Part shown: one piece after another, positions 41,547 through 50,014 of the stretch
Layout of the letters: each line of letters starts with the position of its first letter
How positions within the stretch are numbered: the stretch's first letter is position 1
Source of the DNA: Burkholderia lata
GTDB taxonomy: Bacteria > Pseudomonadota > Gammaproteobacteria > Burkholderiales > Burkholderiaceae
Direction: 5' to 3'
Assembly (NCBI RefSeq): GCF_000012945.1
Contig: NC_007511.1
Location: 1,550,001-1,614,000, forward strand
Length of the DNA stretch: 64,000 nucleotides
Program-made: the position numbers and the translations under genes
The notes under the pieces: generated by a model
What the model was told of the DNA's origin: nothing
The model's input: the letters and a program-made list of their open reading frames with translations, nothing else
Databases searched by the model: none

Positions 41547-42812
41547 GTGATCCGCTCACGAATCCTCGAGATGCTCGCCGTCCTGCTCGCGTGCATCGCG
41601 CCAGTGCAGGCGGCCGACGCGCCGAAGCCGGCCGACCACGCGCAACTGATCGCGCGCGGCGAGTATCTGGCGCGCGCGGGAGACTGCATCGCGTGCCACA
41701 CGATTCCCGCCGGCAAGCTGTTCGGCGGCGGCCGGCCGATGGAGACGCCGTTCGGCACGATCTATTCGCCGAACATCTCGTCGGACAAGGAAACCGGCAT
41801 CGGTGCCTGGACGGCCGACGAGTTCTACCGGACGATGCACGACGGCCGGTCGCGCGACGGCCAGTTCATCTATCCGGCCATGCCGTTCGGGTCGTACACG
41901 AAGGTCACGCGCGCCGATTCCGATGCGATCTATGCGTACCTGCTGTCGGTGCCGCCGGTGCATCAGCCGAACCGTGCTCACGAACTGCGCTTCCCGTTCA
42001 ATCAGCGGCAACTGCTGCTCGGCTGGCGCACGCTGTTCTTCCGCGAAGGCGAGTACCAGCCCGATCCCGCGCAGTCCGTGGAGTGGAATCGCGGCGCGTA
42101 TCTCGTCGAGGGGCTCGGCCACTGCACGATGTGCCATACGCAGATCAACGCGCTGGGCGGCAACTCGCGCTCGAAGGCGTATCAGGGCGGGCTGATTCCG
42201 CTGCAGCAGTGGTACGCGCCGTCGCTCACATCGAATCGCGAAGCGGGCCTCGGCGACTGGAGCCTGACCGAGATCGCCGATCTGCTGCAGGCCGGTGTGT
42301 CGCATCGCGGCGCGGTCTACGGGCCGATGGCCGAGGTCGTCTACGACAGCTTCCAGTACCTGAACGACCAGGACGTGCGCGCGGTCGCCGTGTATCTGAA
42401 ATCGTTGCCGGGTCGCTCGGGCGGCGAAGTCGATACCGCGCCGCCGCCGGCCACCGTCGCCGAGGAAACCCGTCGCCTCGCACCGCTCGGCGGCAAGATC
42501 TACGACGCGCAATGCGCGATCTGCCACGCGGCGGACGGGCGCGGCAAGCCACCGCATTTCCCGCCGCTCGCCGGCAACCAGTCGATCCAGATGACGTCGT
42601 CGGTCAACCCGATCCGCATGGTGCTGAACGGCGGCTATGCGCCCGGCACGCGCCGCAATCCGATGCCGTACGGGATGCCGCCGTTCGCGCAGTTGCTGTC
42701 GGACGAGGAGGTGGCGGCCGTCGTCACGTTCGTCCGTACCACGTGGGGCAATCACGGCAAGCCGGTGAGCGCGAAGGACGTCAACGCGCTGCGCTCGGCG
42801 CCGATCTTCTGA
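41547..42812 (+). CDS. Triheme cytochrome c (alcohol/gluconate dehydrogenase subunit type)
   Basis: A 421-residue exported protein with three CxxCH heme sites: CIACH (DCIACHTIPAGKLFGGGRPM), CTMCH (GHCTMCHTQINALGG) and CAICH (AQCAICHAADGRG). The order and sequences around them match the membrane-bound cytochrome subunits of alcohol, gluconate or other flavin/PQQ dehydrogenases. No such dehydrogenase catalytic subunit is adjacent, so here it may serve as an electron relay to the oxidase. Start is GTG 41547 with GGAG upstream and a signal peptide (MLAVLLACIAPVQAAD). It follows the diheme gene by 13 nt. Confidence 0.87.
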   Translation: MIRSRILEMLAVLLACIAPVQAADAPKPADHAQLIARGEYLARAGDCIACHTIPAGKLFGGGRPMETPFGTIYSPNISSDKETGIGAWTADEFYRTMHDGRSRDGQFIYPAMPFGSYTKVTRADSDAIYAYLLSVPPVHQPNRAHELRFPFNQRQLLLGWRTLFFREGEYQPDPAQSVEWNRGAYLVEGLGHCTMCHTQINALGGNSRSKAYQGGLIPLQQWYAPSLTSNREAGLGDWSLTEIADLLQAGVSHRGAVYGPMAEVVYDSFQYLNDQDVRAVAVYLKSLPGRSGGEVDTAPPPATVAEETRRLAPLGGKIYDAQCAICHAADGRGKPPHFPPLAGNQSIQMTSSVNPIRMVLNGGYAPGTRRNPMPYGMPPFAQLLSDEEVAAVVTFVRTTWGNHGKPVSAKDVNALRSAPIF

Positions 42813-42822
42813 GGACACGACG

Positions 42823-43002
42823 ATGCCATCGCCCGCGCCGCACGACGGTGCTTCCGACCCGGAACACGAACGCGTCGACGAGATCGTCCGGCGCGGCCCG
42901 CGCGGCGCGATCGCGCTGGCCGGCACCGCGACGGCGATCGTCGTCGCGCTGTGGTTCGCGTTCTACTTCCTGGTCTTCCTGCCGCGCGGCGTCATCCAGT
43001 AG
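42823..43002 (+). CDS. Small subunit IIa of the ba3-type cytochrome oxidase
   Basis: A 59-residue protein with a charged N-terminus (MPSPAPHDGASDPEHERVDE) and a single membrane helix (IALAGTATAIVVALWFAFYF), ending LPRGVIQ. This is the size and topology of the accessory subunit IIa of ba3/B-type heme-copper oxidases, and it sits directly before the subunit II gene. GAGGAC lies 8 nt before ATG 42823. The function is inferred from position and topology. Confidence 0.7.
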   Translation: MPSPAPHDGASDPEHERVDEIVRRGPRGAIALAGTATAIVVALWFAFYFLVFLPRGVIQ

Positions 43003-43012
43003 CCCGATCACC

Positions 43013-43582
43013 ATGAAGAATCCCTCCATTGACGAACCGGCGGCCTCCGCCGATATCGCCGCCCGCATCGAACGGCGCTGGGCCACGGTTGCCGTGGGCA
43101 TCGTGACGGTGATGGTCTGCATGGTCATCTATACGGGCCTGCACTGGGGCATGATGCCGCCGTCGCGCGTCGAGACGATCCGGCCGGAGTCGCTGCACGT
43201 CGCGGGCGAGTTCGTCGAGAGCAATCTCGGCAGCGCGCTGGAAGCAGACGGCTCGGTGACGGTGCGGATCGTCGCGCAACAGTATTCGTTCACGCCGCAA
43301 TGCGTGCTCGTGCCGGCCGACACGCCGGTCACGTTTCGCGCGACGAGCGCCGACGTCGTGCATGGTTTTCTCGTGACCGGGACCAACCTCAATTCGATGG
43401 TGGAACCGGGCTATATCGCGACGTTTCGGACGCGTTTTCCCGAACCCGCCGATCACCTGATGCCATGCCACGAATACTGCGGCACCGGCCATCAGGGCAT
43501 GTGGGCGCACGTGAAAGTGATCGACAAGGCGGCTTTCCGGAAGATGGCCGCCGGCACCCGGAGACTGAGCTGTGTTAAATAG
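43013..43582 (+). CDS. Cytochrome c oxidase subunit II (CuA-containing)
   Basis: A 189-residue subunit with one membrane helix (VAVGIVTVMVCMVIYTGLHW) and a periplasmic cupredoxin domain. All CuA ligands are present: H117 (VVHGF), C152, E154, C156 and H160 in CHEYCGTGH, and M163. It accepts electrons from cytochrome c and passes them to subunit I. The short single-helix form fits ba3-type (B-family) oxidases rather than aa3. ATG 43013 follows the IIa gene by 10 nt. Its stop lies inside the start of subunit I (11-nt overlap). Confidence 0.92.
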   Translation: MKNPSIDEPAASADIAARIERRWATVAVGIVTVMVCMVIYTGLHWGMMPPSRVETIRPESLHVAGEFVESNLGSALEADGSVTVRIVAQQYSFTPQCVLVPADTPVTFRATSADVVHGFLVTGTNLNSMVEPGYIATFRTRFPEPADHLMPCHEYCGTGHQGMWAHVKVIDKAAFRKMAAGTRRLSCVK

Positions 43583-45197
43583 CCGACGCCTCGTCCTCGC
43601 GCATTTCTGGCTCGCGTTCATCTCGTTCGGCATCGCGCTGCCGCTCGGCGCGTGGCAGATGATCGTACGCAGCCCGCTGCATTCGTGGCTGCGCAATCCC
43701 GAGCTGTACTACCGGTCGGTGACGGAGCACGGCACCGTGATGGGCTACGTGTTTCCGACGCTGATCGCGATGGGCTTCGGTTACGCGGTGACCGAACTCG
43801 CGCTGAAGCGGCCGCTGATCGGCCCGCGCTGGGCGTGGGGCGGGCTGGCGCTGGTGGCGCTCGGCGCGGTATCGGCCAGCGTGCCGGTCGCGATGGGGCG
43901 CGCGTCGGTGCTGTACACGTTCTATCCGCCGATGATCGGCAACGCGTTCTACTACATCGGCGTGGTGCTTGTCGTCGTCGGCTCGTGGATCTGGGTCGCG
44001 CTGATGTCGATCAATCTTGCCGCGTGGAAACGCGATCATCGCGGCCAGACGGTGCCGCTCGCGATGTTCGCGACGGTGGCCGGCGCGTACCTGTGGGGCT
44101 GGACCGCGGTGGGCGCGGCGCTCGAGGTGCTGTTCCAGATCCTGCCGGTCGCGCTCGGCTTCCGGTCGACCATCGATGCGGGGCTGGCGCGCGTGTTTTT
44201 CTCGTGGACGCTGCACGCGATCGTCTACTTCTGGCTGATGCCGGCCTACATCGCGTACTACACGATCATTCCGCGCGCGATCGGCGGCCGCCTGTACAGC
44301 GATGCGATGGCGCGCATCTCGTTCATCCTGTTCCTCGTCGTGTCGATGCCGATCGGCATTCATCACCTGTTCACCGATCCGCAGGTCGGCGCCGGGTTCA
44401 AGTTCCTGCAATCGGTGTTCACGTCGCTGGTCGCGGTGCCCACGCTGCTGACGATTTTCACGATTTGTGCGTCGGTCGAGATTGCCGCGCGGCTGCGCGG
44501 CGGCAAGGGTACCTTCGGCTGGCTTGCCGCGTTGCCTTGGGACAACCCGCAGATGCTCGCGCTGGCGTTCTCGTTCGTGATGCTCGGCTTCGGCGGCGCG
44601 GGCGGCCTCATCAACATGAGCTACCAGCTCGACACGACGATCCACAACACGCAGTGGATCACCGGGCATTTCCACCTGATCTTCGCGGGCGCGATCGTCA
44701 CGATGTACTTCGCGATCGCGTACGACCTGTGGCCGCATCTCACGGGGCGCGCGCTGACGCATGTGCGCCTGATGCGCTGGCAGCTCTGGCTGTGGTTCAT
44801 CGGGATGATCGTCACCACGTTCCCGTGGCACTGGGTCGGGATCCTCGGCATGCCGCGGCGGATGGCCTACTACGACTACGGCGATCCGGCGCTGGCGGCG
44901 CAGGCCGTGTGGGTTGCGATGTCGGCAATCGGCGGGTTGATCCTCGTCGCCTCGGCGATCCTGTTCTTCGTCGTGCTGATTCGCGGGCATGCCGCGCCGC
45001 AAGTCGAACCCGACGCGTACCGCTTCAGCACGCCGGTGCACGAAACGCCTTCGGTGCCCGTCGCGCTCAACGGGTTCGCACTGTGGCTCACGCTGATGAT
45101 CGGCCTCACGGTCGTCAACTACGGCTATCCGATCGTGCAGCTGATGGTGCGCGACGATACGGCGGTGCCGGCGATCATGATCGGAGCGCACCCATGA
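43572..45197 (+). CDS. Heme-copper oxidase subunit I, ba3 type
   Basis: A 541-residue membrane protein with about 13 helices that reduces O2 to water and pumps protons. Low-spin heme ligands are H53 (TEHGTVMGYVF) and H368. CuB ligands are H215, H264 and H265, with H215-x3-Y219 forming the His-Tyr cross-link pair, and the high-spin heme ligand is H366 (QWITGHFHL). This set and the absence of a D-channel motif indicate the B family. GTG 43572 has GGAG upstream and overlaps the subunit II stop. The downstream cytochrome gene overlaps its stop (ATGA). Confidence 0.93.
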   Translation: MLNSRRLVLAHFWLAFISFGIALPLGAWQMIVRSPLHSWLRNPELYYRSVTEHGTVMGYVFPTLIAMGFGYAVTELALKRPLIGPRWAWGGLALVALGAVSASVPVAMGRASVLYTFYPPMIGNAFYYIGVVLVVVGSWIWVALMSINLAAWKRDHRGQTVPLAMFATVAGAYLWGWTAVGAALEVLFQILPVALGFRSTIDAGLARVFFSWTLHAIVYFWLMPAYIAYYTIIPRAIGGRLYSDAMARISFILFLVVSMPIGIHHLFTDPQVGAGFKFLQSVFTSLVAVPTLLTIFTICASVEIAARLRGGKGTFGWLAALPWDNPQMLALAFSFVMLGFGGAGGLINMSYQLDTTIHNTQWITGHFHLIFAGAIVTMYFAIAYDLWPHLTGRALTHVRLMRWQLWLWFIGMIVTTFPWHWVGILGMPRRMAYYDYGDPALAAQAVWVAMSAIGGLILVASAILFFVVLIRGHAAPQVEPDAYRFSTPVHETPSVPVALNGFALWLTLMIGLTVVNYGYPIVQLMVRDDTAVPAIMIGAHP

Positions 45198-45985
45198 GCG
45201 ACGAACGCCTGTTTTCGCTGCGCAATCCCTGGTTCCGCGCGAGCGTCGGCGGGACGCTCGGCATTGCGCTGGTGTCGGCGTTCGTCGGCTTCGTGTGGCT
45301 GCCTTCGGTGCAACGCGATGCGCCGTTCCAGGGCGTGTGGAACGCGATCTGCAGCGCGGCCGGCGTGCCGCGCCAATGGCTCGCCGGCGGAGACGCACCG
45401 GTCATGCCGGCCTATCCGGTCAGTCACGTGGAAGTGACGCCGCAATTGCTGTCGGATGCGACGCGTTTGTCGATCGGCCGGGGCGCGACGCTGTCGCTTC
45501 GCTGCACGATGTGCCACGGCGAAAAGGGAATGAGCAACGCGAATTCGCCGAATCTCGCCGGGCAATACGCGATCGCCGTGTACAAGCAATTGCGCGACTT
45601 CGCGGGCGACGCGCGGCAGAACGCGGTGATGTCGCCGATGGTGCGGGGGCTCGGCGATCAGGACATGCGGGATCTCGCCGCGTACTATGCGTCGTTGCCG
45701 CGGCCGGCTGCGCGGCGAACCGGCGTCGCGCCGGACATCGTCGTGCACGGCGCGCCGATGCGCAACATCCCGGCCTGCGCGGCGTGCCACGGCGGCATCG
45801 ATCACCAGACGGGCAGCCCGTGGCTCGACGGCCTGCCGGCCGCGTATACGAAGGCGCAACTGGCCGATTTCGCGAGCGGCGCACGGCACAACGATACGTC
45901 CGAGCAGATGCGCAATATTGCGCGCAACCTGACGCCAGATGAAATCGCGGCCGCCGCTGCGTGGTATGCGGGTGTGGCGCGCTGA
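45194..45985 (+). CDS. Membrane-anchored diheme cytochrome c
   Basis: A 263-residue protein with an uncleaved N-terminal membrane anchor (VGGTLGIALVSAFVGFVWLP) and two CxxCH heme sites: CTMCH (LRCTMCHGEKGMSNANSPN) and CAACH (IPACAACHGGIDHQTGSP). It is c4-like in its second half. The ATG overlaps the subunit I stop (ATGA), so it is translationally coupled to the oxidase and is probably a dedicated electron donor, as in caa3-like or cbb3-like systems where a c-type domain is attached. It ends the operon and converges on the recombinase gene with 68 nt between. Confidence 0.88.
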   Translation: MSDERLFSLRNPWFRASVGGTLGIALVSAFVGFVWLPSVQRDAPFQGVWNAICSAAGVPRQWLAGGDAPVMPAYPVSHVEVTPQLLSDATRLSIGRGATLSLRCTMCHGEKGMSNANSPNLAGQYAIAVYKQLRDFAGDARQNAVMSPMVRGLGDQDMRDLAAYYASLPRPAARRTGVAPDIVVHGAPMRNIPACAACHGGIDHQTGSPWLDGLPAAYTKAQLADFASGARHNDTSEQMRNIARNLTPDEIAAAAAWYAGVAR

Positions 45986-46053
45986 TCGAGCGGGCGCGTG
46001 AGGCGGGTGGGCAGTGAGCATCCTGACAAGGACACCCCTGTCCCGTCGAACCT

Positions 46054-47247
46054 TTACCACCCGATCCGGTGCTTCTCCTCCGTCTCGCGATGCCGCCAGT
46101 CGTCGTCCGCGTGCAGGTACTGGCTCGTGGTCGTCAGCGACACGTGGCCGAGGTTGTCGCGCACGAGCCGCAGGTCGACGTGGCCGTCGGCCATATGCGA
46201 GCCCGCACTGTGGCGCAGCCAGTGTGCGGACGCCTGTTCGAGCACGCGCGCCTGCTGCTCGCCGGCTTCGCCGTTCACGCGCAGCCGGTCGGCCGCGAAC
46301 TGGAACACCTGCTTCACGATCCGGTGCAGCGCCGCGCGCGTGAGCGGCTTGCGCGCCTGGCCGACCGGCAGCACGAGCGGCGTGGGTTCGCCGTCGGACG
46401 GCAGGGCGGGCAGGCCATGCGCGCGCCGGTAGCGCGACAGCTCGGCCATCATCTCGTCGGTGGCCGGCACGAGCCGCTGCCGGCCGCCTTTGCCCGTCAC
46501 GTCGAGCCACCAGCGGTCGCGCCCGTCCGCGTCGCGCCGGCAGAAGAACTGGCCCATCGTCGTATCGGCCGCTTCGGTGATGCGCAGCCCGCCGAGATAC
46601 AGCAGCGTGAACAGCCAGCGCGCGCGATCCGCATGGAAGCCCGCCCGCGCGTCGTCGCGCGGCATCGCGGCGATCGCATCCTTGACCGACTGCCACAGCG
46701 GTTGCCCGAGATGGCGCGTGACGCGCGGCGCGGGCCGGCGCTGCCGCTGGCGCGACAACGCGAGCGGATTGCCGGCGAGGTAGCCGGCCTGCACGAGCCA
46801 CGAGAACATCACGTTCAGGATCACCAATGCCTGCCGCTGGCTGGCCGCCGACAGCGGCCCGTAGAACGGCCGCCAGCGCGGATCGTCGCGCGGATGCTTG
46901 CGCCCGCCGTTCGCGCACCACAGCTCGGCCGGCGCGGGTTCGAGCAGGAACTGCCGGTAGACGACCAGATCTTCGTGCGTGAGCGACGACAGCGGCTTGC
47001 CGCACGCGATCACGGCCCACAGCAGCAGGCGTTCGGCTTCCTTGCGGTAGTTCTGGAATGTGGTCGGCGTATCGACAAAGCGGGCGAGCCACGCGCGCAC
47101 CGCATCGAGGTCGTTGGTCGCGGCAATCTGCGGATGCGCGCTGTTCGAGCGGTTGGTGCCCGTGCGTCCGTCGAGCGCGGCCGGCACGGTCAGCGCATCG
47201 ATCGGCAGCGGGCGCAGCGCGGTGTCGGACGGAACGGGTGAGGTCAT
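46054..47247 (-). CDS. Tyrosine recombinase / site-specific integrase
   Basis: A 397-residue XerC/D-like phage-integrase family protein. It has a SAM-like N-terminal DNA-binding domain (about 45-160) and a C-terminal catalytic domain with every active-site residue: R222 (GGLRITEA), K253 (TGKGGRQR), H342-R345 (HWLRHSAGSH), H368 (LGHVS) and Y377 (SQYLHAD). It therefore looks active. It stands alone between a cytochrome operon and an SDR gene, with no excisionase, att-like repeats or other mobile genes nearby, so it is likely a resident chromosomal recombinase. ATG 47247 is chosen as start; the ribosome binding site is weak. Confidence 0.88.
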   Translation of the reverse strand: MTSPVPSDTALRPLPIDALTVPAALDGRTGTNRSNSAHPQIAATNDLDAVRAWLARFVDTPTTFQNYRKEAERLLLWAVIACGKPLSSLTHEDLVVYRQFLLEPAPAELWCANGGRKHPRDDPRWRPFYGPLSAASQRQALVILNVMFSWLVQAGYLAGNPLALSRQRQRRPAPRVTRHLGQPLWQSVKDAIAAMPRDDARAGFHADRARWLFTLLYLGGLRITEAADTTMGQFFCRRDADGRDRWWLDVTGKGGRQRLVPATDEMMAELSRYRRAHGLPALPSDGEPTPLVLPVGQARKPLTRAALHRIVKQVFQFAADRLRVNGEAGEQQARVLEQASAHWLRHSAGSHMADGHVDLRLVRDNLGHVSLTTTSQYLHADDDWRHRETEEKHRIGW

Positions 47248-47341
47248 GCGAAGCGGAGGGCGCTGTGCGGATCGTTTGCACGTGAACGGGCGGACGAACG
47301 CAGCGCGATCAAGCATATCGGGAAGCGCCGATGGTACACGA

Positions 47342-48097
47342 TCACCACACGGTAAAACCGCCGTCGACGGCGATTGCCTGACCGGTGACGAAGCGCGCGG
47401 CGGGCGAGCACAGCCATATCACCGTTTCCGCGATGTCGCGCGGCTCGCCGAGCCGCGCCATCGGCGTGGCCTGCGTCAGTCGGGCCATGTCGTCGCGGTT
47501 TTCCGGGCGGTCGGTGATCGCCGTATGGGCAATGCCGCCGGGGCACACGGCATTCACGCGGATGCCGCGGCTCGCATAGTCGATCGCCACCGATTTCGTG
47601 AGGCCGATGACGCCGCTCTTCGATGCCGAATACGCGGAGAGCCCCGGCCCGCTGACAATCCCCATGATCGACGACGTGTTGACGATCGCCCCGCCGCCGA
47701 ATGACAGCATGTGCCGGCATTCGTGTTTCATGCACAGCCACACGCCTTTCAGGTTCACGGCGATCGTGCGATCCCATTCGTCCTCGTCGAATTCGGCGAC
47801 GGGCGCGCCGCGCGGCGCGATGCCGGCGTTGTTGAAGGCGATGTCGAGACGCCCGAACGTGGCGACTGTCGTGTCGATCGCATCGCGCACGTCGTCGGCG
47901 CGCGAGACGTCGGTGCGCAGCACGATCGCCCTGGCGCCGGTGCGCTCGATCGCGTGCGCGACGTCTTCGGCAGCGGACACGACGGTGTCCAGCAGCGCGA
48001 CCTGCGCGCCGGCTTCGGCGAAGCACAGTGCGGCCTGTCGTCCGATGCCGGTCGCCGCGCCGGTCACGACGGCAACTTTTCCAGCGAAGCTTTCCAT
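47342..48097 (-). CDS. Short-chain dehydrogenase/reductase
   Basis: A 251-residue classical SDR (NAD(P)-dependent alcohol/keto reductase). The cofactor motif is VTGAATGIG near the N-terminus, and the catalytic triad is intact as S143, Y156 and K160 (YSASKSG), with NNAG at 89-92. The acidic residue D37 (LLDTVV) suggests NAD preference. AGGAGAC lies 8 nt before ATG 48097; a longer frame to 48142 is not supported. It is downstream of a LuxR-type gene on the same strand. The substrate is unknown. Confidence 0.87.
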   Translation of the reverse strand: MESFAGKVAVVTGAATGIGRQAALCFAEAGAQVALLDTVVSAAEDVAHAIERTGARAIVLRTDVSRADDVRDAIDTTVATFGRLDIAFNNAGIAPRGAPVAEFDEDEWDRTIAVNLKGVWLCMKHECRHMLSFGGGAIVNTSSIMGIVSGPGLSAYSASKSGVIGLTKSVAIDYASRGIRVNAVCPGGIAHTAITDRPENRDDMARLTQATPMARLGEPRDIAETVIWLCSPAARFVTGQAIAVDGGFTVW

Positions 48098-48208
48098 GTC
48101 TGTCTCCTGTGGCGCTGAGTGGAGAGACAGGTTAGGCGGCATGCGCCGGTGCTTCGACGTTGAAACGGACTAGGCGGATTCGATGGCGGGGCGGTCGTCA
48201 CGAAAGCA

Positions 48209-49384
48209 TCACCCCAGCGACAGCACGCTGTTCAGCAACGTCCTGACGAGCGTCGCCTGCCGCGTGACGCCCGTCTTCGAAAAAATCGCGCGCAAATGCG
48301 AGCGCGCGGTGTTCTTGCTGATCGCGAGTTCGTCGGCGGCTTCCTCGAGCGTCTGCCCGTTGACGAGCGCGAGCGCCAGCGCGGTTTCGGCCGGCGTGAG
48401 GTCGAACAGCTTGCGCACGATGTCGTGCGACGCCTGCGACTTGCGCTCGGCATCGCGGATGAAGATCGCGCACGCCGGCCGGCGCGGATTGTCCTCCGAC
48501 CATTCGCTGAGCGGCACCGCGCGGATCAGCACGCCGAGCGGCGGCTTGCCGGACGGGCGCGGCACGGCAATGGCCTGCGCGACCGACGGCGCGCCGCTTG
48601 CGCGCTCCGCGAGCACCTGCCGGATCAGCTTCTGCAGCTTGCGATCCTCCAGCGGATACGACGCTTCGAGCGCGTCGCCGCGCACGCGCAGGCCGTCGCA
48701 TTCGGCGAAGATCTCGTCCGCGACGCAATTGGTCTTCATGACCGTGCCGCGCTCGTCGAGGATCGCGGTGGCGACGAGCATGCGGTCGATCGTACTCGCG
48801 TACAGCGTGCGCTCGGATTCGACCATCCCGAACTTCGCGTGCAGCCGCACCGCGCGCTTCAGGTGCGGCAGCAGCGCATTGCAGACGGCCTTGTCGGTCG
48901 CCGAAAACGCGCGGTCGCGATGCGAGCGGCACACGCGGAAACGGCACTCGATGCCATCGGGCGTGCGCAGGTCGGCGCCCATCAGGTACCCGACGTCGAA
49001 CGGCTCGAGAAACTCGCGATACATCGCGCTGCTGCGCCAGACGCCGACGCCGAGCAGCTCGTCGACGGTGACGACGCGATCGCTCGGCAGGTTCACGAAC
49101 GGATCGAGCGCGTAGTAGTAGGTGTTGTACGACGCGACGCCCGACAGCGGCGCATTCTGCCCGGACGCATTGATCATCAGCCCCGCATGGCCGCTGGCGG
49201 GCCAGCGCAGGATCATCGTCACGTAGTTCGCGTGCAGGTGGACGCGGATCTGCTCCAGTGCGCCGCCCCACGGCACGTCTTCGAGCGGGCCTTCGTAGAT
49301 CGTCGTGAGCAATGCGTCGAACTGCTCGAGCGTCAGTTTCGATTGGGCAAGGTGCGGCGGCAGGGCCGCGGGCGCCGTGGTCAT
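48209..49384 (-). CDS. LuxR-family transcriptional regulator
   Basis: A 391-residue regulator with a long N-terminal sensor part and a C-terminal LuxR HTH: FDLTPAETALALALVNGQTL, then AADELAISKNTARSHLRAIF and SKTGVTRQATLVRTLL. There is no receiver domain or autoinducer-binding signature. The N-terminal region has a GAF/PAS-like alpha/beta pattern. GGAG lies 9 nt before ATG 49384; an extension to 49522 lacks support. It is followed by an SDR gene on the same strand and is divergent from a lipoprotein gene. Confidence 0.82.
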   Translation of the reverse strand: MTTAPAALPPHLAQSKLTLEQFDALLTTIYEGPLEDVPWGGALEQIRVHLHANYVTMILRWPASGHAGLMINASGQNAPLSGVASYNTYYYALDPFVNLPSDRVVTVDELLGVGVWRSSAMYREFLEPFDVGYLMGADLRTPDGIECRFRVCRSHRDRAFSATDKAVCNALLPHLKRAVRLHAKFGMVESERTLYASTIDRMLVATAILDERGTVMKTNCVADEIFAECDGLRVRGDALEASYPLEDRKLQKLIRQVLAERASGAPSVAQAIAVPRPSGKPPLGVLIRAVPLSEWSEDNPRRPACAIFIRDAERKSQASHDIVRKLFDLTPAETALALALVNGQTLEEAADELAISKNTARSHLRAIFSKTGVTRQATLVRTLLNSVLSLG

Positions 49385-49624
49385 TCGGGTTGTCTCCTGT
49401 TGCGGCCACCGGGTCGACCGGGCGTGATTCGGCCCCGTCGCCCGGTGTGCACGGGCGAGCCGCCGGCAGCGATGCGCGCGGCTGAACCGGATCACGGTAA
49501 CGTATCGGCTCGCACGCGACATCCCATAAATGAACGTGGCGGATCGCTTTCTGTAAGCTATTTGTGAACTTTCCTGCCGTGGGGGCCTCTAATCGGCCCT
49601 CCAACGCTTCCTGAGGAACATCAG

Positions 49625-50005
49625 ATGATTCGCCAATCCAGAACACTGCTCGGCGCGGCCGTCATTGCCGGCAGCACGCTCCTCGCCGGATGCCAGACCG
49701 ACGCCGTCGCCACGTCGCCGAACGCGGTGCGCCCGGCCGACAGCAAGCCGGTGACCAAGACTGTGTATGTCGCGCCGCAATCCGCGCGCTGCACGGGCGT
49801 CGCGCCGATGGAGTGCCTGCAGGTGCGCAACAGCCCGAACGAGCCGTGGAGCCTGTGGTACGCCGGTATCGAAGGCTTCGCGTACCAGCCCGGCTACCTG
49901 TACACGCTCGAAATCGACGAATACCACGTTGCGCAGCCGCCGGCCGACGGTTCGTCGATCCGCTGGGTGCTCAAGCGCGTCGTCGAGCGCCGCCAGGCGA
50001 ACTGA
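49625..50005 (+). CDS. DUF4377-type lipoprotein
   Basis: A 126-residue lipoprotein with signal peptide and lipobox (MIRQSRTLLGAAVIAGSTLL, then LAGC, cysteine about residue 23). The mature domain has CTGVAPMECLQVRNSPNEPW and YLYTLEIDEYHV, matching the DUF4377 fold (HslJ/META-like), of unknown role. GAGGAAC lies 8 nt before ATG 49625. It is divergent from the LuxR gene and converges on the MFS pump gene with only 9 nt between stop codons. Confidence 0.8.
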   Translation: MIRQSRTLLGAAVIAGSTLLAGCQTDAVATSPNAVRPADSKPVTKTVYVAPQSARCTGVAPMECLQVRNSPNEPWSLWYAGIEGFAYQPGYLYTLEIDEYHVAQPPADGSSIRWVLKRVVERRQAN

Positions 50006-50014
50006 CGGCCGCGC

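Noticed and set aside
40310..41758. Upstream extension of the CoA-transferase frame to 891 residues
   Set aside because: The extension covers the complement of the first two cytochrome genes and an AT-rich spacer; the conserved CoA-transferase sequence starts at GTG 40309 with a good ribosome binding site.
43575..45398. A 607-codon frame antisense to oxidase subunit I
   Set aside because: Charged low-complexity product, complementary to a gene with all heme and copper ligands.
46054..47247. Recombinase as the edge of an integrated element
   Set aside because: No attachment-site repeats, tRNA gene, transposase or phage genes flank it; both neighbours look like ordinary chromosomal genes.
45125..47281. 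A 718-codon frame overlapping the recombinase and the last cytochrome gene
   Set aside because: Its product is arginine-rich without domains, while the alternative frames encode complete, motif-bearing proteins.
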